From Pseudomonas libanensis (lineage in GTDB: Bacteria; Pseudomonadota; Gammaproteobacteria; Pseudomonadales; Pseudomonadaceae), in contig NZ_JYLH01000004.1 of the NCBI RefSeq assembly GCF_001439685.1, positions 62,001 to 126,000 on the forward strand: DNA of 64,000 nt, written 5' to 3'. Of the stretch, positions 1 to 8,829 are shown one piece after another; position 1 is the stretch's first letter; each line of letters starts with the position of its first letter. Below the pieces are notes generated by a model. The model saw only the letters and a program-made list of their open reading frames with translations. It was not told the origin of the DNA and did no database searches. The translations under genes were made by a program, and so were the position numbers.

Positions 1-1226
1 CTGGAGGGCAGGTGCCGAAGGCGGGTCAGATTACCCGCTTCATCATAGGCATAATGCTGGGTGTAATTGCGCCGGAGCCCCTGATCTGTCGCCCCGAACT
101 GCACCGCTGTCGGCAACGCCCGGCCATCGGCATTGGCGCTGTTTTCCCGGCCGCTGGCCTGGACCAATTGATACAGCGTGTCGTACTGGTATCGATTGAC
201 CGCATCAATTTGGCTGTTGCTGTGCCATTGAGTCGGCTGCGCCAGGTCGCTGAGGCTGAGGATATTGCCGACCGGGTCGTACTCATATACCAACCGCTGC
301 AGCGGCGTAGCGGCCTGCCCTTGGCGGTACACATCCAGTTGTTGCAAACGACCGTTCCGTTCGGCGTAACGGGCGACTTTGATGACGTTATTGCCCACCC
401 GTTCGGACACGATTCGGCCACTGGCGTTGTATACCCGCTGATCCACCAATACCTGGCGTTCGCGATTCGTGAAGATCAGCACCATTTCCAGTGGCCAACC
501 CTGTTGCCCATAGCGCCACTGTTGGCGATTGTCCTTGGCGTCAGTCTGCTCCAGCAACGCCCCCAACGCGTCGTAACGCCAGGTGGTGGTATAGGCCTGG
601 TGCTCCGCCTGCAGGTCCTGTGCCTCATCGCTTTGTGGCCAGTCGACCAGTGCGGTATCAGGGCGAAACCGCCTGGTTTGCTTGATGACGCGTTGATCGA
701 TCGCGTACGCCTCCACCAGCACAACGCCCGCCGGGTCCGCATGACGAATCAGCCGCCCGCAGCGATTACCGACGGCCTCGGCAGGGATCGCAGACGCGTA
801 CGTCATACGCTCGACACAGCGGGGGGACGGCTCCTCTGCGGATTGCTCGAACACCGCCACAGGGCGCTGCAAGCGATCATAGTGAAACGCTTGATGGGCA
901 CCGCGCGAGTCCCAGCTGTGCAGGCGCTGTTGCGCTGCCCCGTGCAAGACCAGGCGCCAGCCGGCATCCGCACTCTGGGTACGCACGGCTTCACCGGACA
1001 GGCTGTAAAGGTTCGATTGCGCCGCCACCCCGGACGAGCCACGGGCGAACTGACGTGGCTCCCACTGCTCAAGTAAAAACCCACTGGCTCCAAACACCTG
1101 ACGATTGACCCGCGGCTGTGGGGAATCCGCAAGCGTTGCGCGGTGATACTGCACCGTGCGTACGGCTAACCCGCGAGGGTCAATGGCCGTCAAGGCAGGT
1201 GTATTTCGATGAAGAGGGTTAGACAT
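1..1226 (-). CDS. TccC/RHS-repeat toxin component, N-terminal part (cut by window edge)
   Basis: The frame is open from an ATG at 1226 to the left edge, so about 408 residues are visible and the rest lies outside. The start MSNPLHRNTPAL followed by 'AIDPRGLAVRTVQYHR' is typical of TccC-like C components of Tc insecticidal toxin complexes. Further on are RHS/YD-type repeats such as YDALGALLEQTD, YEYDPVGNILSLSD and YAYDEAGNLTRL. In the family these repeats form a shell that encloses a C-terminal toxin, which is not visible here. No signal peptide is seen, as is normal for TccC. Whether TcA and TcB genes lie nearby cannot be seen. It could also be an orphan RHS toxin of the same fold. Confidence 0.85.
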   Translation of the reverse strand, partial: MSNPLHRNTPALTAIDPRGLAVRTVQYHRATLADSPQPRVNRQVFGASGFLLEQWEPRQFARGSSGVAAQSNLYSLSGEAVRTQSADAGWRLVLHGAAQQRLHSWDSRGAHQAFHYDRLQRPVAVFEQSAEEPSPRCVERMTYASAIPAEAVGNRCGRLIRHADPAGVVLVEAYAIDQRVIKQTRRFRPDTALVDWPQSDEAQDLQAEHQAYTTTWRYDALGALLEQTDAKDNRQQWRYGQQGWPLEMVLIFTNRERQVLVDQRVYNASGRIVSERVGNNVIKVARYAERNGRLQQLDVYRQGQAATPLQRLVYEYDPVGNILSLSDLAQPTQWHSNSQIDAVNRYQYDTLYQLVQASGRENSANADGRALPTAVQFGATDQGLRRNYTQHYAYDEAGNLTRLRHLPS

Positions 1227-1335
1227 GAATTCATGACCTGTTTTGCACGAAGGTCAAAAAATCCTAGAGGTCCCGGCATTGAGAAGGGGGTATTGAAAGA
1301 CAGCCTTATGTAACCAGATCCTGACAGCGCCTATC

Positions 1336-1366
1336 GAGGCCAGCAGGCTTGGCGCCTGCTGGCCTC
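1336..1366 (-). terminator. stem-loop after bolA
   Basis: A perfect 12-bp inverted repeat (GAGGCCAGCAGG / CCTGCTGGCCTC) with a 7-nt loop lies just after the bolA stop. There is no clear T run on the minus strand, so termination strength is uncertain. Confidence 0.5.
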
Positions 1367-1374
1367 AAAGGTTT

Positions 1375-1668
1375 TCAGTGCCCGCCGGCGCAGGTCGGCG
1401 AGGCCGGGGCTGCGTCGATCTGCGCCCATTCTTCAGGCGTGTAGGTATGCAGCGCCAACGCATGAAACTCGCTCATCAGGTCACCCAGGGTGGCGTAGAC
1501 CTTCTGGTGGCGCTTGACGCGGTTAAGTCCCTCGAACTGCCGGCTGACCAGCACGGCCTTGAAGTGGGTCTGCAACCCACGGCTGTGCATGTGGCTCTCA
1601 TCCAGCACACTCAAGTGGTCCGGGGCCAGGACGGCAAGCGCCGTTTCGATACGCTGTTGCATAGTCAT
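1375..1668 (-). CDS. BolA family protein
   Basis: A 97-residue protein with the BolA fold pattern. The central 'SRQFEGLNRVKRHQKVYATL' stretch contains the conserved helix and the RHQ-type loop of BolA proteins. BolA/IbaG proteins bind monothiol glutaredoxins and [2Fe-2S] clusters, and some bind DNA. The C-terminal tail (PASPTCAGGH) goes beyond the core fold. It starts 6 bp after the stop of the DUF2059 gene on the same strand, so the two are probably one transcript. An alternative start is the Met two codons later. Confidence 0.85.
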   Translation of the reverse strand: MTMQQRIETALAVLAPDHLSVLDESHMHSRGLQTHFKAVLVSRQFEGLNRVKRHQKVYATLGDLMSEFHALALHTYTPEEWAQIDAAPASPTCAGGH

Positions 1669-1674
1669 TGCTGC

Positions 1675-2193
1675 TTACTTCTTCTTGGCCGGTGCGGCGG
1701 CTTTTGGCGTCAGCTCGTTGGTCATGTCTTCCAACAGCTTGTTCACCACCGGCACCGCGCTTTCCAGCTTGGCCTGGGTCATCTGGGCCGATTGCTGGGT
1801 CAGCTGCGGCATTTTTTCCAGGACTTTCTTGCCCAGTGGCGACTGGTAGAACGCCACCAGGTCCTTGAGCTCGGATTCGCTGAAGTTGGTGGTGTAGAGC
1901 TTGACCATGTCCGGTTTCAGCTTCGGCCAGCCGATGGCCTGGTCCAGGGCGGCGTTGGCCTTGGCCTGGTAGCTGTCGAGTACGGACTGTTTGGCGGCAG
2001 GCGCCTTGGTCTGCTCGAAACGCTGGGCGAACATTTGTTGCACTTGCATGTACACCGGGGTCCCCAGCTTGTCAGCATGGGCCAGGGTAAGGAAGGCTTC
2101 GGCACTGGCGTTGTGGCTGGCGGTATCGGCAAAAACCTGGCCGCTGGCGCAAACCAGAGCAACCGCGGTACAGATGGCACGAAGACGAGTCAT
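1675..2193 (-). CDS. DUF2059 domain-containing secreted protein
   Basis: A 172-residue protein with a Sec signal peptide (MTRLRAICTAVALVCASGQVFA, cleavage near residue 22). The DUF2059 helical domain follows, including 'FSESELKDLVAFYQSPLGKK', the hallmark of the family. The C-terminus is rich in Ala, Pro and Lys. It is expected in the periplasm and its function is unknown. It lies directly upstream of bolA on the same strand. The identification rests on the motif and overall length. Confidence 0.85.
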   Translation of the reverse strand: MTRLRAICTAVALVCASGQVFADTASHNASAEAFLTLAHADKLGTPVYMQVQQMFAQRFEQTKAPAAKQSVLDSYQAKANAALDQAIGWPKLKPDMVKLYTTNFSESELKDLVAFYQSPLGKKVLEKMPQLTQQSAQMTQAKLESAVPVVNKLLEDMTNELTPKAAAPAKKK

Positions 2194-2389
2194 CGAGTTT
2201 CCTTTTCTAGCAGGCGAGGTAAGACCCCAAGGGCGACCATTCTGCGCCTAAAAAACCTCGCGGCTCAACCCCACCCCTACGCAGGCCCTGGTTTTGCGGG
2301 GCGCGATGACACAAATGTGGGTTTAGGGAACCCACGGCGGCCGCCAGGGCCTAAACTGACCAATCACGACTGGATAAGGAGGGTGCCCG

Positions 2390-3778
2390 ATGAGCCGTAT
2401 CGAAACCGACAGCCTGGGAGAAGTACAGGTCCCTGATGATGCGTATTGGGGCGCGCAAACCCAACGCTCGCTGGTCAACTTCGCGATTGGCGAACAACGC
2501 ATGCCGCTGGCGGTATTGCATGCCCTGGCCCTGATCAAGAAGGCCGCCGCGCGGGTCAACGACCGCAACGGCGACCTGCCCGCCGATATTGCCCGCCTGA
2601 TCGAACAGGCTGCCGACGAGGTCCTGGAGGGCCAGCATGACGACCAGTTCCCGCTGGTGGTTTGGCAGACCGGCAGTGGCACCCAGAGCAACATGAACGC
2701 CAATGAAGTGATCGCCGGCCGCGCCAACGAACTGGCCGGTAACAACCGGGGCGGCAAGAACCCGGTACACCCCAACGACCACGTCAACCGTTCCCAGAGT
2801 TCCAACGACTGCTTCCCTACTGCCATGAGCATTGCCGCAGTGCAGGCGGTGCATCAGCAGTTGCTGCCGGCGATCGCGACCTTGTCCGGTGGCCTGGCGG
2901 AGCTGGCTGCACGGCATATGAAGCTGGTCAAGACCGGGCGCACCCACATGATGGACGCCACGCCGATTACCTTCGGCCAGGAACTGTCGGCGTTTATCGC
3001 CCAGCTCGATTACGCCGAACGTGCGATCCGCAGCGCCCTTCCCGCGGTGTGCGAGCTGGCTCAGGGCGGCACTGCCGTCGGCACCGGGCTCAATTCGCCC
3101 CACGGCTTTGGCGAGGCCATCGCCGCCGAGCTGGCCGCACTGTCGAGCCTGCCGTTTGTCACCGCACCAAACAAGTTCGCCGCCCTCTCCGGCCATGAGC
3201 CGCTGGTGACCTTGCACGGCGCGTTGAAAACCCTGGCCGTGGCCCTGATGAAACTCGCCAATGACCTGCGCCTGCTCGGCTCCGGCCCTCGCGCCGGGCT
3301 GGCCGAGGTCAAGTTGCCGGCCAACGAACCCGGCAGTTCGATCATGCCCGGCAAGGTCAACCCAACCCAGTGCGAAGCGCTGTCGATGCTGGCCTGCCAG
3401 GTACTGGGCAACGACGTGACCATCGGCATCGCTGCCAGCCAAGGGCACTTGCAGCTCAACGTGTACAAGCCGGTGATCATCCACAACCTGCTCGAATCGA
3501 TCCGCCTGCTGGCCGATGGCTGCAACAACTTCCAGGAACACTGCATCGCCGGCCTGGAGCCTGATGCCGAACAAATGGCCGAACACCTGGAGCGCGGGCT
3601 GATGCTGGTGACCGCTCTCAACCCGCATATCGGCTACGACAAGTCTGCGCAGATCGCCAAAAAGGCCTATGCCGAAGGCCTGACACTACGGGAGGCGGCG
3701 CTGGAGCTGGGCTACCTCACCGACGCAGAGTTCGACCAGTGGGTACGCCCGGAAAACATGCTGGAAGCCGGGCACTAA
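2390..3778 (+). CDS. fumC: class II fumarate hydratase
   Basis: A 462-residue protein catalysing reversible hydration of fumarate to malate in the TCA cycle. It is an iron-independent, cytoplasmic homotetramer. Visible signatures are '[14 protein letters not shown]' near residue 100, '[10 protein letters not shown]' near 183 and the superfamily signature [11 protein letters not shown] near 316-326, which carries the catalytic Ser loop. Length and motifs fit FumC rather than argininosuccinate lyase or aspartase. A GGAGG-like site ('ataaggagggtgcccg') precedes the ATG. It converges with the DMT gene, with a REP pair between them. Confidence 0.97.
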   Translation: MSRIETDSLGEVQVPDDAYWGAQTQRSLVNFAIGEQRMPLAVLHALALIKKAAARVNDRNGDLPADIARLIEQAADEVLEGQHDDQFPLVVWQTGSGTQSNMNANEVIAGRANELAGNNRGGKNPVHPNDHVNRSQSSNDCFPTAMSIAAVQAVHQQLLPAIATLSGGLAELAARHMKLVKTGRTHMMDATPITFGQELSAFIAQLDYAERAIRSALPAVCELAQGGTAVGTGLNSPHGFGEAIAAELAALSSLPFVTAPNKFAALSGHEPLVTLHGALKTLAVALMKLANDLRLLGSGPRAGLAEVKLPANEPGSSIMPGKVNPTQCEALSMLACQVLGNDVTIGIAASQGHLQLNVYKPVIIHNLLESIRLLADGCNNFQEHCIAGLEPDAEQMAEHLERGLMLVTALNPHIGYDKSAQIAKKAYAEGLTLREAALELGYLTDAEFDQWVRPENMLEAGH

Positions 3779-3785
3779 AAGCCTT

Positions 3786-3880
3786 AAATGTGGGAGGGGG
3801 CTTGCCCCCGATGGCGGTGGGTCAGCCAGTATCCATTTATCTGAACCACTGCTATCGGGGGCAAGCCCCCTCCCACATTT
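3786..3880. repeat. REP inverted pair between convergent genes
   Basis: Two REP copies face each other: AATGTGGGAGGGGGCTTGCC at the left and its complement at the right, with about 45 bp between. It fills the gap between fumC (+) and the DMT transporter (-), so it could act as a bidirectional transcript end. Confidence 0.85.
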
Positions 3881-3886
3881 GGATCT

Positions 3887-4846
3887 TCATACAACTGACA
3901 TGCGCACGCGCCGGGCCTTGAGGCCGGCAATCAGCGACGGCGCCAACGCTACCATCGCCGAGCCCGCCACGACTACCAACGCACCGAAATACCCCAGGGC
4001 ATTGATCTCTTCGGCCTGCACGAAGTTCGGCCACAACCACGCCGCCAACGCCACCGCCACAAAGGTCACCAAGGGCGTCAACGCCAGGGTCGCACTGACC
4101 CGCGAGGCTTCCCAATGGGCCAGGGCTTCGGCAAACGCGCCGTACGCCACCAGGGTATTCATGCAGCACGCCAGCAGCAGCCAGCCTTGCAACGGGCTCA
4201 GTTGCAGCGCCTCCAACGGGTGCGCCCAGGGCGTCAGCAACAGGGCACAGGAGAGGTAGATCACCATCATCACCTGCAGCGAATTCCACACCGTCAGCAA
4301 CTGCTTCTGCCCCAGTGCATAGAACACCCAGATGGTGGTGGCGAGCAGGATCGTCAGCACACCGGCGGTGTAGGTGCCCATGGAGGTCAGCAGTTCCACC
4401 AGGCGTTGATTGAAGAACAAGCCAAAGCCGACAATCAGCACCACCAGCCCCACGCCCTGCCCCAGGCTGAAGCGCTCCTTGAACACAAACACACTGGCAA
4501 CCATCAGAAAGATCGGCCCCATCTGCACCACCAACTGCGCCGTGCCCGGGCTGAGCATTTTCAGGCCAACCAGGTACAGCACGTAGTTGCCCACCAAGCC
4601 GCACACCGCCATGCCCACCAGCCACCCACCCTTGGGGCCGAGCACTTTACGGCTGGGCAGGCGTTGGGTGGCGGCCAGGTAAACGAACAGGCAAGTGCCC
4701 GCTACCATCAGACGAAACCAGGTGACGGTGATCGGGTCCATCACCTGCAACACCTGCTTGAGCTTGATCGGAAGAATGCCCCACAGAAACGCGGTCAGCA
4801 GGGTCAGGAAGAAACCGTAGACCCAGCGGCCGGAAGAGATATGCAT
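3887..4846 (-). CDS. EamA-family DMT transporter
   Basis: An inner-membrane protein of 319 residues from the preferred ATG at 4846 (MHISSGRWVYGFFL), with about ten hydrophobic helices in two EamA repeats. The first covers about residues 10-140 ('FLWGILPIKLKQVLQVMDPI') and the second about 155-295 ('TLALTPLVTFVAVALAAWLW'). Family members export amino acids, nucleosides or other small metabolites, and the substrate cannot be read from the sequence. An upstream in-frame ATG at 4882 would add 12 residues without a convincing ribosome-binding site. No operon partner is seen. Confidence 0.85.
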   Translation of the reverse strand: MHISSGRWVYGFFLTLLTAFLWGILPIKLKQVLQVMDPITVTWFRLMVAGTCLFVYLAATQRLPSRKVLGPKGGWLVGMAVCGLVGNYVLYLVGLKMLSPGTAQLVVQMGPIFLMVASVFVFKERFSLGQGVGLVVLIVGFGLFFNQRLVELLTSMGTYTAGVLTILLATTIWVFYALGQKQLLTVWNSLQVMMVIYLSCALLLTPWAHPLEALQLSPLQGWLLLACCMNTLVAYGAFAEALAHWEASRVSATLALTPLVTFVAVALAAWLWPNFVQAEEINALGYFGALVVVAGSAMVALAPSLIAGLKARRVRMSVV

Positions 4847-4918
4847 GAGTGCCCCAAAAACCAGAGGTGGAGGAGCAGGCATTCTAGGGGCATGCGGTGC
4901 GCTTTGGGTATAGGTAGG

Positions 4919-5890
4919 TCACGGCACCCCCATTACCAGCACACCGCTGCCACTGATGGGCCCTGCCGCAGGAATGGATCCGTTGCGCCGCACCAGGGAA
5001 AAGGTCACATCGTCCCCGCCTACGCTGTTGGTAATACGGGTAAGGAACGAACCGTTCACCGGCACCGCAGACCCCGCACGCACCATGGCCGTGCCGACGT
5101 CGGCATTGGTCATCAGCAGCAGCCGGTTGTCGAACGATGAGCGGGAGCCTTTGTAGGTGATGGTGATCGGCGTACTGATTCCGCCTTGCGGACAGGAGTA
5201 GGTGAGCCTGCGATTGCTGACAACGGACGTGGTCAACGGGTCTGTGCCAATGGCGCGCTGGTGTACGTTGCCGAAGTTGATTTCGATCGGGTTGTTATTG
5301 TTGATTGTGCAGGTTGACGGGGAGACGGTGAAGTTGTTGTTGGCAATGTAGGTAACTGCCAGTCGCGACGATCCACTGCCCGTATTGTTTGTCTGGGTCA
5401 TACGTAATAGTCCAAGGTTGTCGCCCATTCGAATGTCGATAGGGTTCCCTGGGTTGTTACGCATCAAAATATAGGGGGTTACATCAATCGGATAACCAAC
5501 CCTGTTGTCAGGCAGGCTGGCCACCCGGATTCCGATGGGGATTGGGGAGTTTCGGTTTGTCCCATTGATTCGTAAGCCGGTGCCTTCTGAGGTGAACTTG
5601 GGTCCCGGCGTCCACGGGGTCCCGGCAGAGTTGCCTGTTGACCAGTAATCTATCCCCCAGGACGGGGTCTGGGGCCCGGGCGTGTATCGGCATTCGAGCC
5701 TCGCCCCTTCAAGAAAAATACGGTTCTGGCTGGTATCCAATACGACATTCACGGGCACCTGCAGGTTTATGTCCTGGCCTCCCCCTACAGTCACCCAGCC
5801 GCCACCATTCACCCGGCAATCAACAGCGCTTGCCGTCGTAGTAACACCGGTCAGGAGGAGAAGCACCACAGCTCCAGATAGTCGTTTCAT
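4919..5890 (-). CDS. two-domain fimbrial tip protein / adhesin-like
   Basis: A 323-residue secreted protein, last in the chaperone-usher operon. The signal peptide is MKRLSGAVVLLLLTGVTTTASA. It is about twice the size of the pilin subunits. An N-terminal domain (about residues 25-185) is followed by a pilin domain starting at 'NNFTVSPSTCTINNNN', with 'EINFGNVHQ' and a paired Cys (TYSCPQGG). This matches two-domain FimH-like tip adhesins or adaptors, although no receptor-binding signature is recognisable. The start at 5890 was chosen because GAGAG precedes it and the signal peptide then begins correctly. Confidence 0.8.
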   Translation of the reverse strand: MKRLSGAVVLLLLTGVTTTASAVDCRVNGGGWVTVGGGQDINLQVPVNVVLDTSQNRIFLEGARLECRYTPGPQTPSWGIDYWSTGNSAGTPWTPGPKFTSEGTGLRINGTNRNSPIPIGIRVASLPDNRVGYPIDVTPYILMRNNPGNPIDIRMGDNLGLLRMTQTNNTGSGSSRLAVTYIANNNFTVSPSTCTINNNNPIEINFGNVHQRAIGTDPLTTSVVSNRRLTYSCPQGGISTPITITYKGSRSSFDNRLLLMTNADVGTAMVRAGSAVPVNGSFLTRITNSVGGDDVTFSLVRRNGSIPAAGPISGSGVLVMGVP

Positions 5891-5927
5891 CTTGATCTCT
5901 CGTCGCTTTGCCCTATCCACACGCTGC

Positions 5928-6464
5928 TTATGGATAGTCCAAGGTAAAAGTTGAGGTCACCGTGTATGCACCGTGCCCGATGGTCTGATCGCGGATGGCC
6001 GTCGGCTCGCCCTTCACATAAGCCTTGAGCTCGATCACGTTGTTGCCGTCACTCAGCACCTGTCTGTCGCTGACGTCATTCAACGGCAAGGGCTTATCGC
6101 TCAAGGTTTCGATCCCGATCCCGATGCCTGAAGCACCACTGCCGCCATCGAGCGCAAGCAGACCGGGTAGTTCGTTGTTTTCCCGGCCCCCGAACATGAT
6201 GGTCACCGAGTTGCCGATGCTGGTGTCACAGTCCTCCAGGTGCAGCCGGAAACGCTTGCCCACGGAACGGGTGTTGATATAGAGGTGCTTGCTGGTCAGG
6301 TCCCAGAGCTCCAGCGTGATGGCTTCGTCGCCAGGGCGCAGGGTGCACGCCTCTTCCACCAGGTTGCCCTTGAAACTCAGGTTGTCTGCGGCGAACCCCA
6401 TGGGCAGCAGGCCGACGGTGAGCAGCAGTAGCAGCCCGCCCTTTTGAAGCCTTTCATATCGCAT
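5928..6464 (-). CDS. fimbrial subunit (type 1 pilin family)
   Basis: A 178-residue secreted pilin-fold protein. It has a signal peptide (MRYERLQKGGLLLLLTVGLLPMGFAA), then 'LSFKGNLVEEACTLRPGDEA' and a second Cys (HLEDCDTS) that would form the family disulfide. It ends in a beta-zipper-like C-terminal strand (AYTVTSTFTLDYP). In chaperone-usher pili the N-terminal strand complements the next subunit. It lies between the tip protein and another minor subunit, 37 bp upstream of the former. Confidence 0.88.
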   Translation of the reverse strand: MRYERLQKGGLLLLLTVGLLPMGFAADNLSFKGNLVEEACTLRPGDEAITLELWDLTSKHLYINTRSVGKRFRLHLEDCDTSIGNSVTIMFGGRENNELPGLLALDGGSGASGIGIGIETLSDKPLPLNDVSDRQVLSDGNNVIELKAYVKGEPTAIRDQTIGHGAYTVTSTFTLDYP

Positions 6465-6475
6465 AGACTCAACTC

Positions 6476-6955
6476 CTACTCGTATTCAGCCAGCAGCGTG
6501 GCAACCGCCGTGAACCGGGCCGGGGGCAGCACCGCACCGGCCTGTTTGACTGGCACCACTTCCAGTGTCGGCGGTGAAGACAGGTTGATATCCAATGGTG
6601 TATTCAGAGGGAACGGCAGGCTGTTCTGAAAAACCCGAATGCCCAACGCCGGCACGCTGGTCTGCACCGCCGCAGCGTCGAATGTCGTGGGCGTACCGTT
6701 GACGCTCAACTTCAACTCCCAGGGGAGCGTGGCCGGGCCACATCGGATGGTGTAGCCGACCCCCTGGCGGTATCTCACCCCGTCAACGCGCTTGACCCCG
6801 ACATCGCCAAAATCCACTTCAATCGTGTTGCCCGCATCGATCGTGCAGGGCGGCGGCTCATTCAGCGTTCCGCTGAAGGTCAGGTTGGCCGATGCGCCAC
6901 TGCAAAGGCCCAGGGAACACAGCAGGAGCAACGCGTGGGGCTGCCTGAAGATCAT
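6476..6955 (-). CDS. minor fimbrial subunit
   Basis: A 159-residue secreted pilin-fold protein with signal peptide MIFRQPHALLLLCSLGLCSGASA. It carries 'LTFSGTLNEPPPCTIDAGNT' plus a second Cys (YTIRCGPA), a typical pilin disulfide, and a C-terminal strand ending in ATLLAEYE. It is clearly paralogous to the next upstream gene: both share PPPC.I..G..., VDGV.YR.GV.YT..C, and a late 'VPVK' segment. The pair probably arose by duplication and may act as tip-fibrillum adaptors (PapK/PapE/MrpG-like role, inferred). Confidence 0.87.
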   Translation of the reverse strand: MIFRQPHALLLLCSLGLCSGASANLTFSGTLNEPPPCTIDAGNTIEVDFGDVGVKRVDGVRYRQGVGYTIRCGPATLPWELKLSVNGTPTTFDAAAVQTSVPALGIRVFQNSLPFPLNTPLDINLSSPPTLEVVPVKQAGAVLPPARFTAVATLLAEYE

Positions 6956-6980
6956 TGATCGTTCCTCTTAGTCTTGGCCG

Positions 6981-7475
6981 TCATTGGTAATCGACCACCA
7001 GTGTTGCAGTGGCATCGAATGCCCCGCCGGTCAGCTTGCTGCCCACGCGCTTGACGGGCACCGCCTGCACCACGGGAAAATTGGGATGGGTGAAATTCAC
7101 GCGTGTGTTCAGCGGCCAGTCGGCACCGTTGACGAACAGCTTCACGCCCAGGTCGGCCTTGCGCGTGGCAAGCACGCGGCTGTCGAACGCGGCCCCGGTG
7201 CCCTTGAGTTCCAGGGTCAAGGCATTGCTGAACGGCGAACTGCAGGTGACGGTATAGGGCACGCCGCGACGGTAGTTAACCCCGTCCACCCGTGACGTCA
7301 GCAGGTCATTGCCAAACGGCACATCCAACGTACCGCCACTGTTGATGACACACGGCGGCGGCGCGATGATCACCGCGCGAATGGTCAGGTTGGTATCGGC
7401 CTGCGCCCCCTGGCAAGCCGCCCACAACAGGCTGCCACCGATCAGCGTGGCCCAGGGGCCGGTTGAGTGAGTCAT
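6981..7475 (-). CDS. minor fimbrial subunit, paralogue of its neighbour
   Basis: A 164-residue secreted pilin-fold protein with hydrophobic signal (WATLIGGSLLWAACQGAQA), 'IIAPPPCVINSGGTLDVPFG', VDGVNYRRGVPYTVTC and an end strand FDATATLVVDYQ. It resembles the gene immediately downstream. An ATG at 7493 overlaps the end of the upstream subunit gene by 8 bp but lacks a ribosome-binding site. The ATG at 7475 follows AAGGGCACAACG and was chosen. The tight packing implies co-transcription. Confidence 0.85.
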   Translation of the reverse strand: MTHSTGPWATLIGGSLLWAACQGAQADTNLTIRAVIIAPPPCVINSGGTLDVPFGNDLLTSRVDGVNYRRGVPYTVTCSSPFSNALTLELKGTGAAFDSRVLATRKADLGVKLFVNGADWPLNTRVNFTHPNFPVVQAVPVKRVGSKLTGGAFDATATLVVDYQ

Positions 7476-7485
7476 CGTTGTGCCC

Positions 7486-8058
7486 TTACTCATAATTGAG
7501 CCTGAAATCCACCACGGCCCGGAAGGCCCCGCTGGTCAAAGGCGCGGAGGTGCGCGTGGGCTGGACCTTCCAGGTCTGGGTATTGCCGCCCACCGCCAGA
7601 AACAGCGGCTCGCCCCTTGAGCCCAACTGCACGTCCCGGCCCAAGGCATCGGTGAGGCGCAGGCCCATTCCGGTAATGCCTTGCACCTGGACCAGACGCG
7701 GATCGTCGGCATCGGCAGGTGCGATAAACGCCACCGACAGCACCGGTTGATAGGCGCTCCATGTCAGGTTCCCGGTGCGCTCGCTGCGGATGCTGCCGGC
7801 GGTGCGCTGGCAATCTTCGAAGCGCAATTGAAACGCCACGGATGCAGCCTGGTCACCGGGCCGCTGCAACTGGCTGGTCGAGACGGCGCCCAGGTCAACG
7901 GTTTGGTTGAGCGAGGTCATCTCCAGGGTGCACGGGCTTTCATGCAGGGTTCCAAGCACATTGAGCATCCCGCTCATACCCTCGATATCCTCGGCGTGCG
8001 CCCTGCCCACCAGCACCAGCAACAGCCCGCCCAGGACCTTCATGTTGTTCGACTTCAT
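7486..8058 (-). CDS. fimbrial subunit
   Basis: A 190-residue secreted pilin-like protein. It has a signal peptide (ending LLLVLVGRAHA), 'LNVLGTLHESPCTLEMTSLN', a second Cys in 'RFEDCQRTAG' and a C-terminal strand FRAVVDFRLNYE. Its pattern (Q.VDLG...L...G, 'AVSTSQLQRPGDQAA') resembles the subunit genes at the operon head and suggests a shaft or adaptor role. A GGAG precedes the ATG at 8058. It follows the chaperone gene with a 21-bp gap. Confidence 0.87.
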   Translation of the reverse strand: MKSNNMKVLGGLLLVLVGRAHAEDIEGMSGMLNVLGTLHESPCTLEMTSLNQTVDLGAVSTSQLQRPGDQAASVAFQLRFEDCQRTAGSIRSERTGNLTWSAYQPVLSVAFIAPADADDPRLVQVQGITGMGLRLTDALGRDVQLGSRGEPLFLAVGGNTQTWKVQPTRTSAPLTSGAFRAVVDFRLNYE

Positions 8059-8079
8059 GACGTTCTCCGGCAGCAGGCG

Positions 8080-8829
8080 CTACTCATTGCGCGATGAGAC
8101 CTGGCAAGTGTCGCCACTGCAGGTGAAGGCCAGCAGCGGGCGCCCGCCGTAATCATTCACGTAGGTCAGGTAGGGGGCGGTACCGAGTGCCTTGGCAGTG
8201 GGCGCCAGGGTCAGCGAGCCTTTGGGCGGCACCATCAGGGGCTCGAAGCCCGGCACGGTTTTGCCGTCCTTGCTGCTGCGCGCATCCACCAGCGTCACGT
8301 AGTAAGGCGTCGGGTTATTGACCTGGTAATGCTCGCCTTTACGGGTGAGGGTGAGCTTCTCCTGCCAGGGGTTGGACAGGTCTTGCTGGCTTGGCTCGAT
8401 GGCTTGTGGCCGATAGAACAATTTGATGCGGGTCTGCAAGGCGATTTGAAGGGTGTTGGCCTTGTCGCTGCGTGGCGGAATTTCGCGCAGGTTGAAGTAG
8501 TACACCGTCTCCCGATCCTGCGGCAGCAACTTGGCTGCCGGCAGCGCCTGAACCTTCACCTGGCTTTGCTTGCCAGGCTCCAGGCGTTGCACCGGCGGCA
8601 GCACGATCAACGGCGTGGTGATTTTCTTGCCCGCTTCGTCCTCGATCCAGCCCTGGGCCAGATAAGGCAACTGGGTATTGTTGTTGGTGATGTTCACGCT
8701 GGTGGCGTCTTTGCCGCCATCGAAAATCACGCGGGTACGGTCAAGGCCGACGGCGGCGTTGGCGGTATGGCCCAGGCCGAGCGTCAACAGCGCACAAGCC
8801 AGGGGAATGAGGCGCGTATTCAGCATCAT
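8080..8829 (-). CDS. periplasmic fimbrial chaperone (PapD family)
   Basis: A 249-residue protein with a signal peptide (MMLNTRLIPLACALLTLGLGHTANA). The two Ig-like domains show the G1-strand and F1-strand motifs of PapD-like chaperones. These are 'VGLDRTRVIFDGGKDATSVN', 'PPVQRLEPGKQSQVKV', YYFNLREIPP and 'LQIALQTRIKLFYRP', where the conserved Lys of the cleft is expected. It binds unfolded subunits by donor-strand complementation and delivers them to the usher. The start overlaps the usher stop by 4 bp (ATGA), implying translational coupling. The compact F1-G1 loop suggests the FGS subclass. Confidence 0.95.
   Translation of the reverse strand: MMLNTRLIPLACALLTLGLGHTANAAVGLDRTRVIFDGGKDATSVNITNNNTQLPYLAQGWIEDEAGKKITTPLIVLPPVQRLEPGKQSQVKVQALPAAKLLPQDRETVYYFNLREIPPRSDKANTLQIALQTRIKLFYRPQAIEPSQQDLSNPWQEKLTLTRKGEHYQVNNPTPYYVTLVDARSSKDGKTVPGFEPLMVPPKGSLTLAPTAKALGTAPYLTYVNDYGGRPLLAFTCSGDTCQVSSRNE

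Noticed and set aside
12..1076. 354-codon plus-strand frame at the left edge
   Set aside because: It is antisense to the clear RHS/TccC frame, with no recognisable domain.
2351..3628. 425-codon antisense frame in fumC
   Set aside because: Complete overlap with fumC; composition typical of an antisense shadow.
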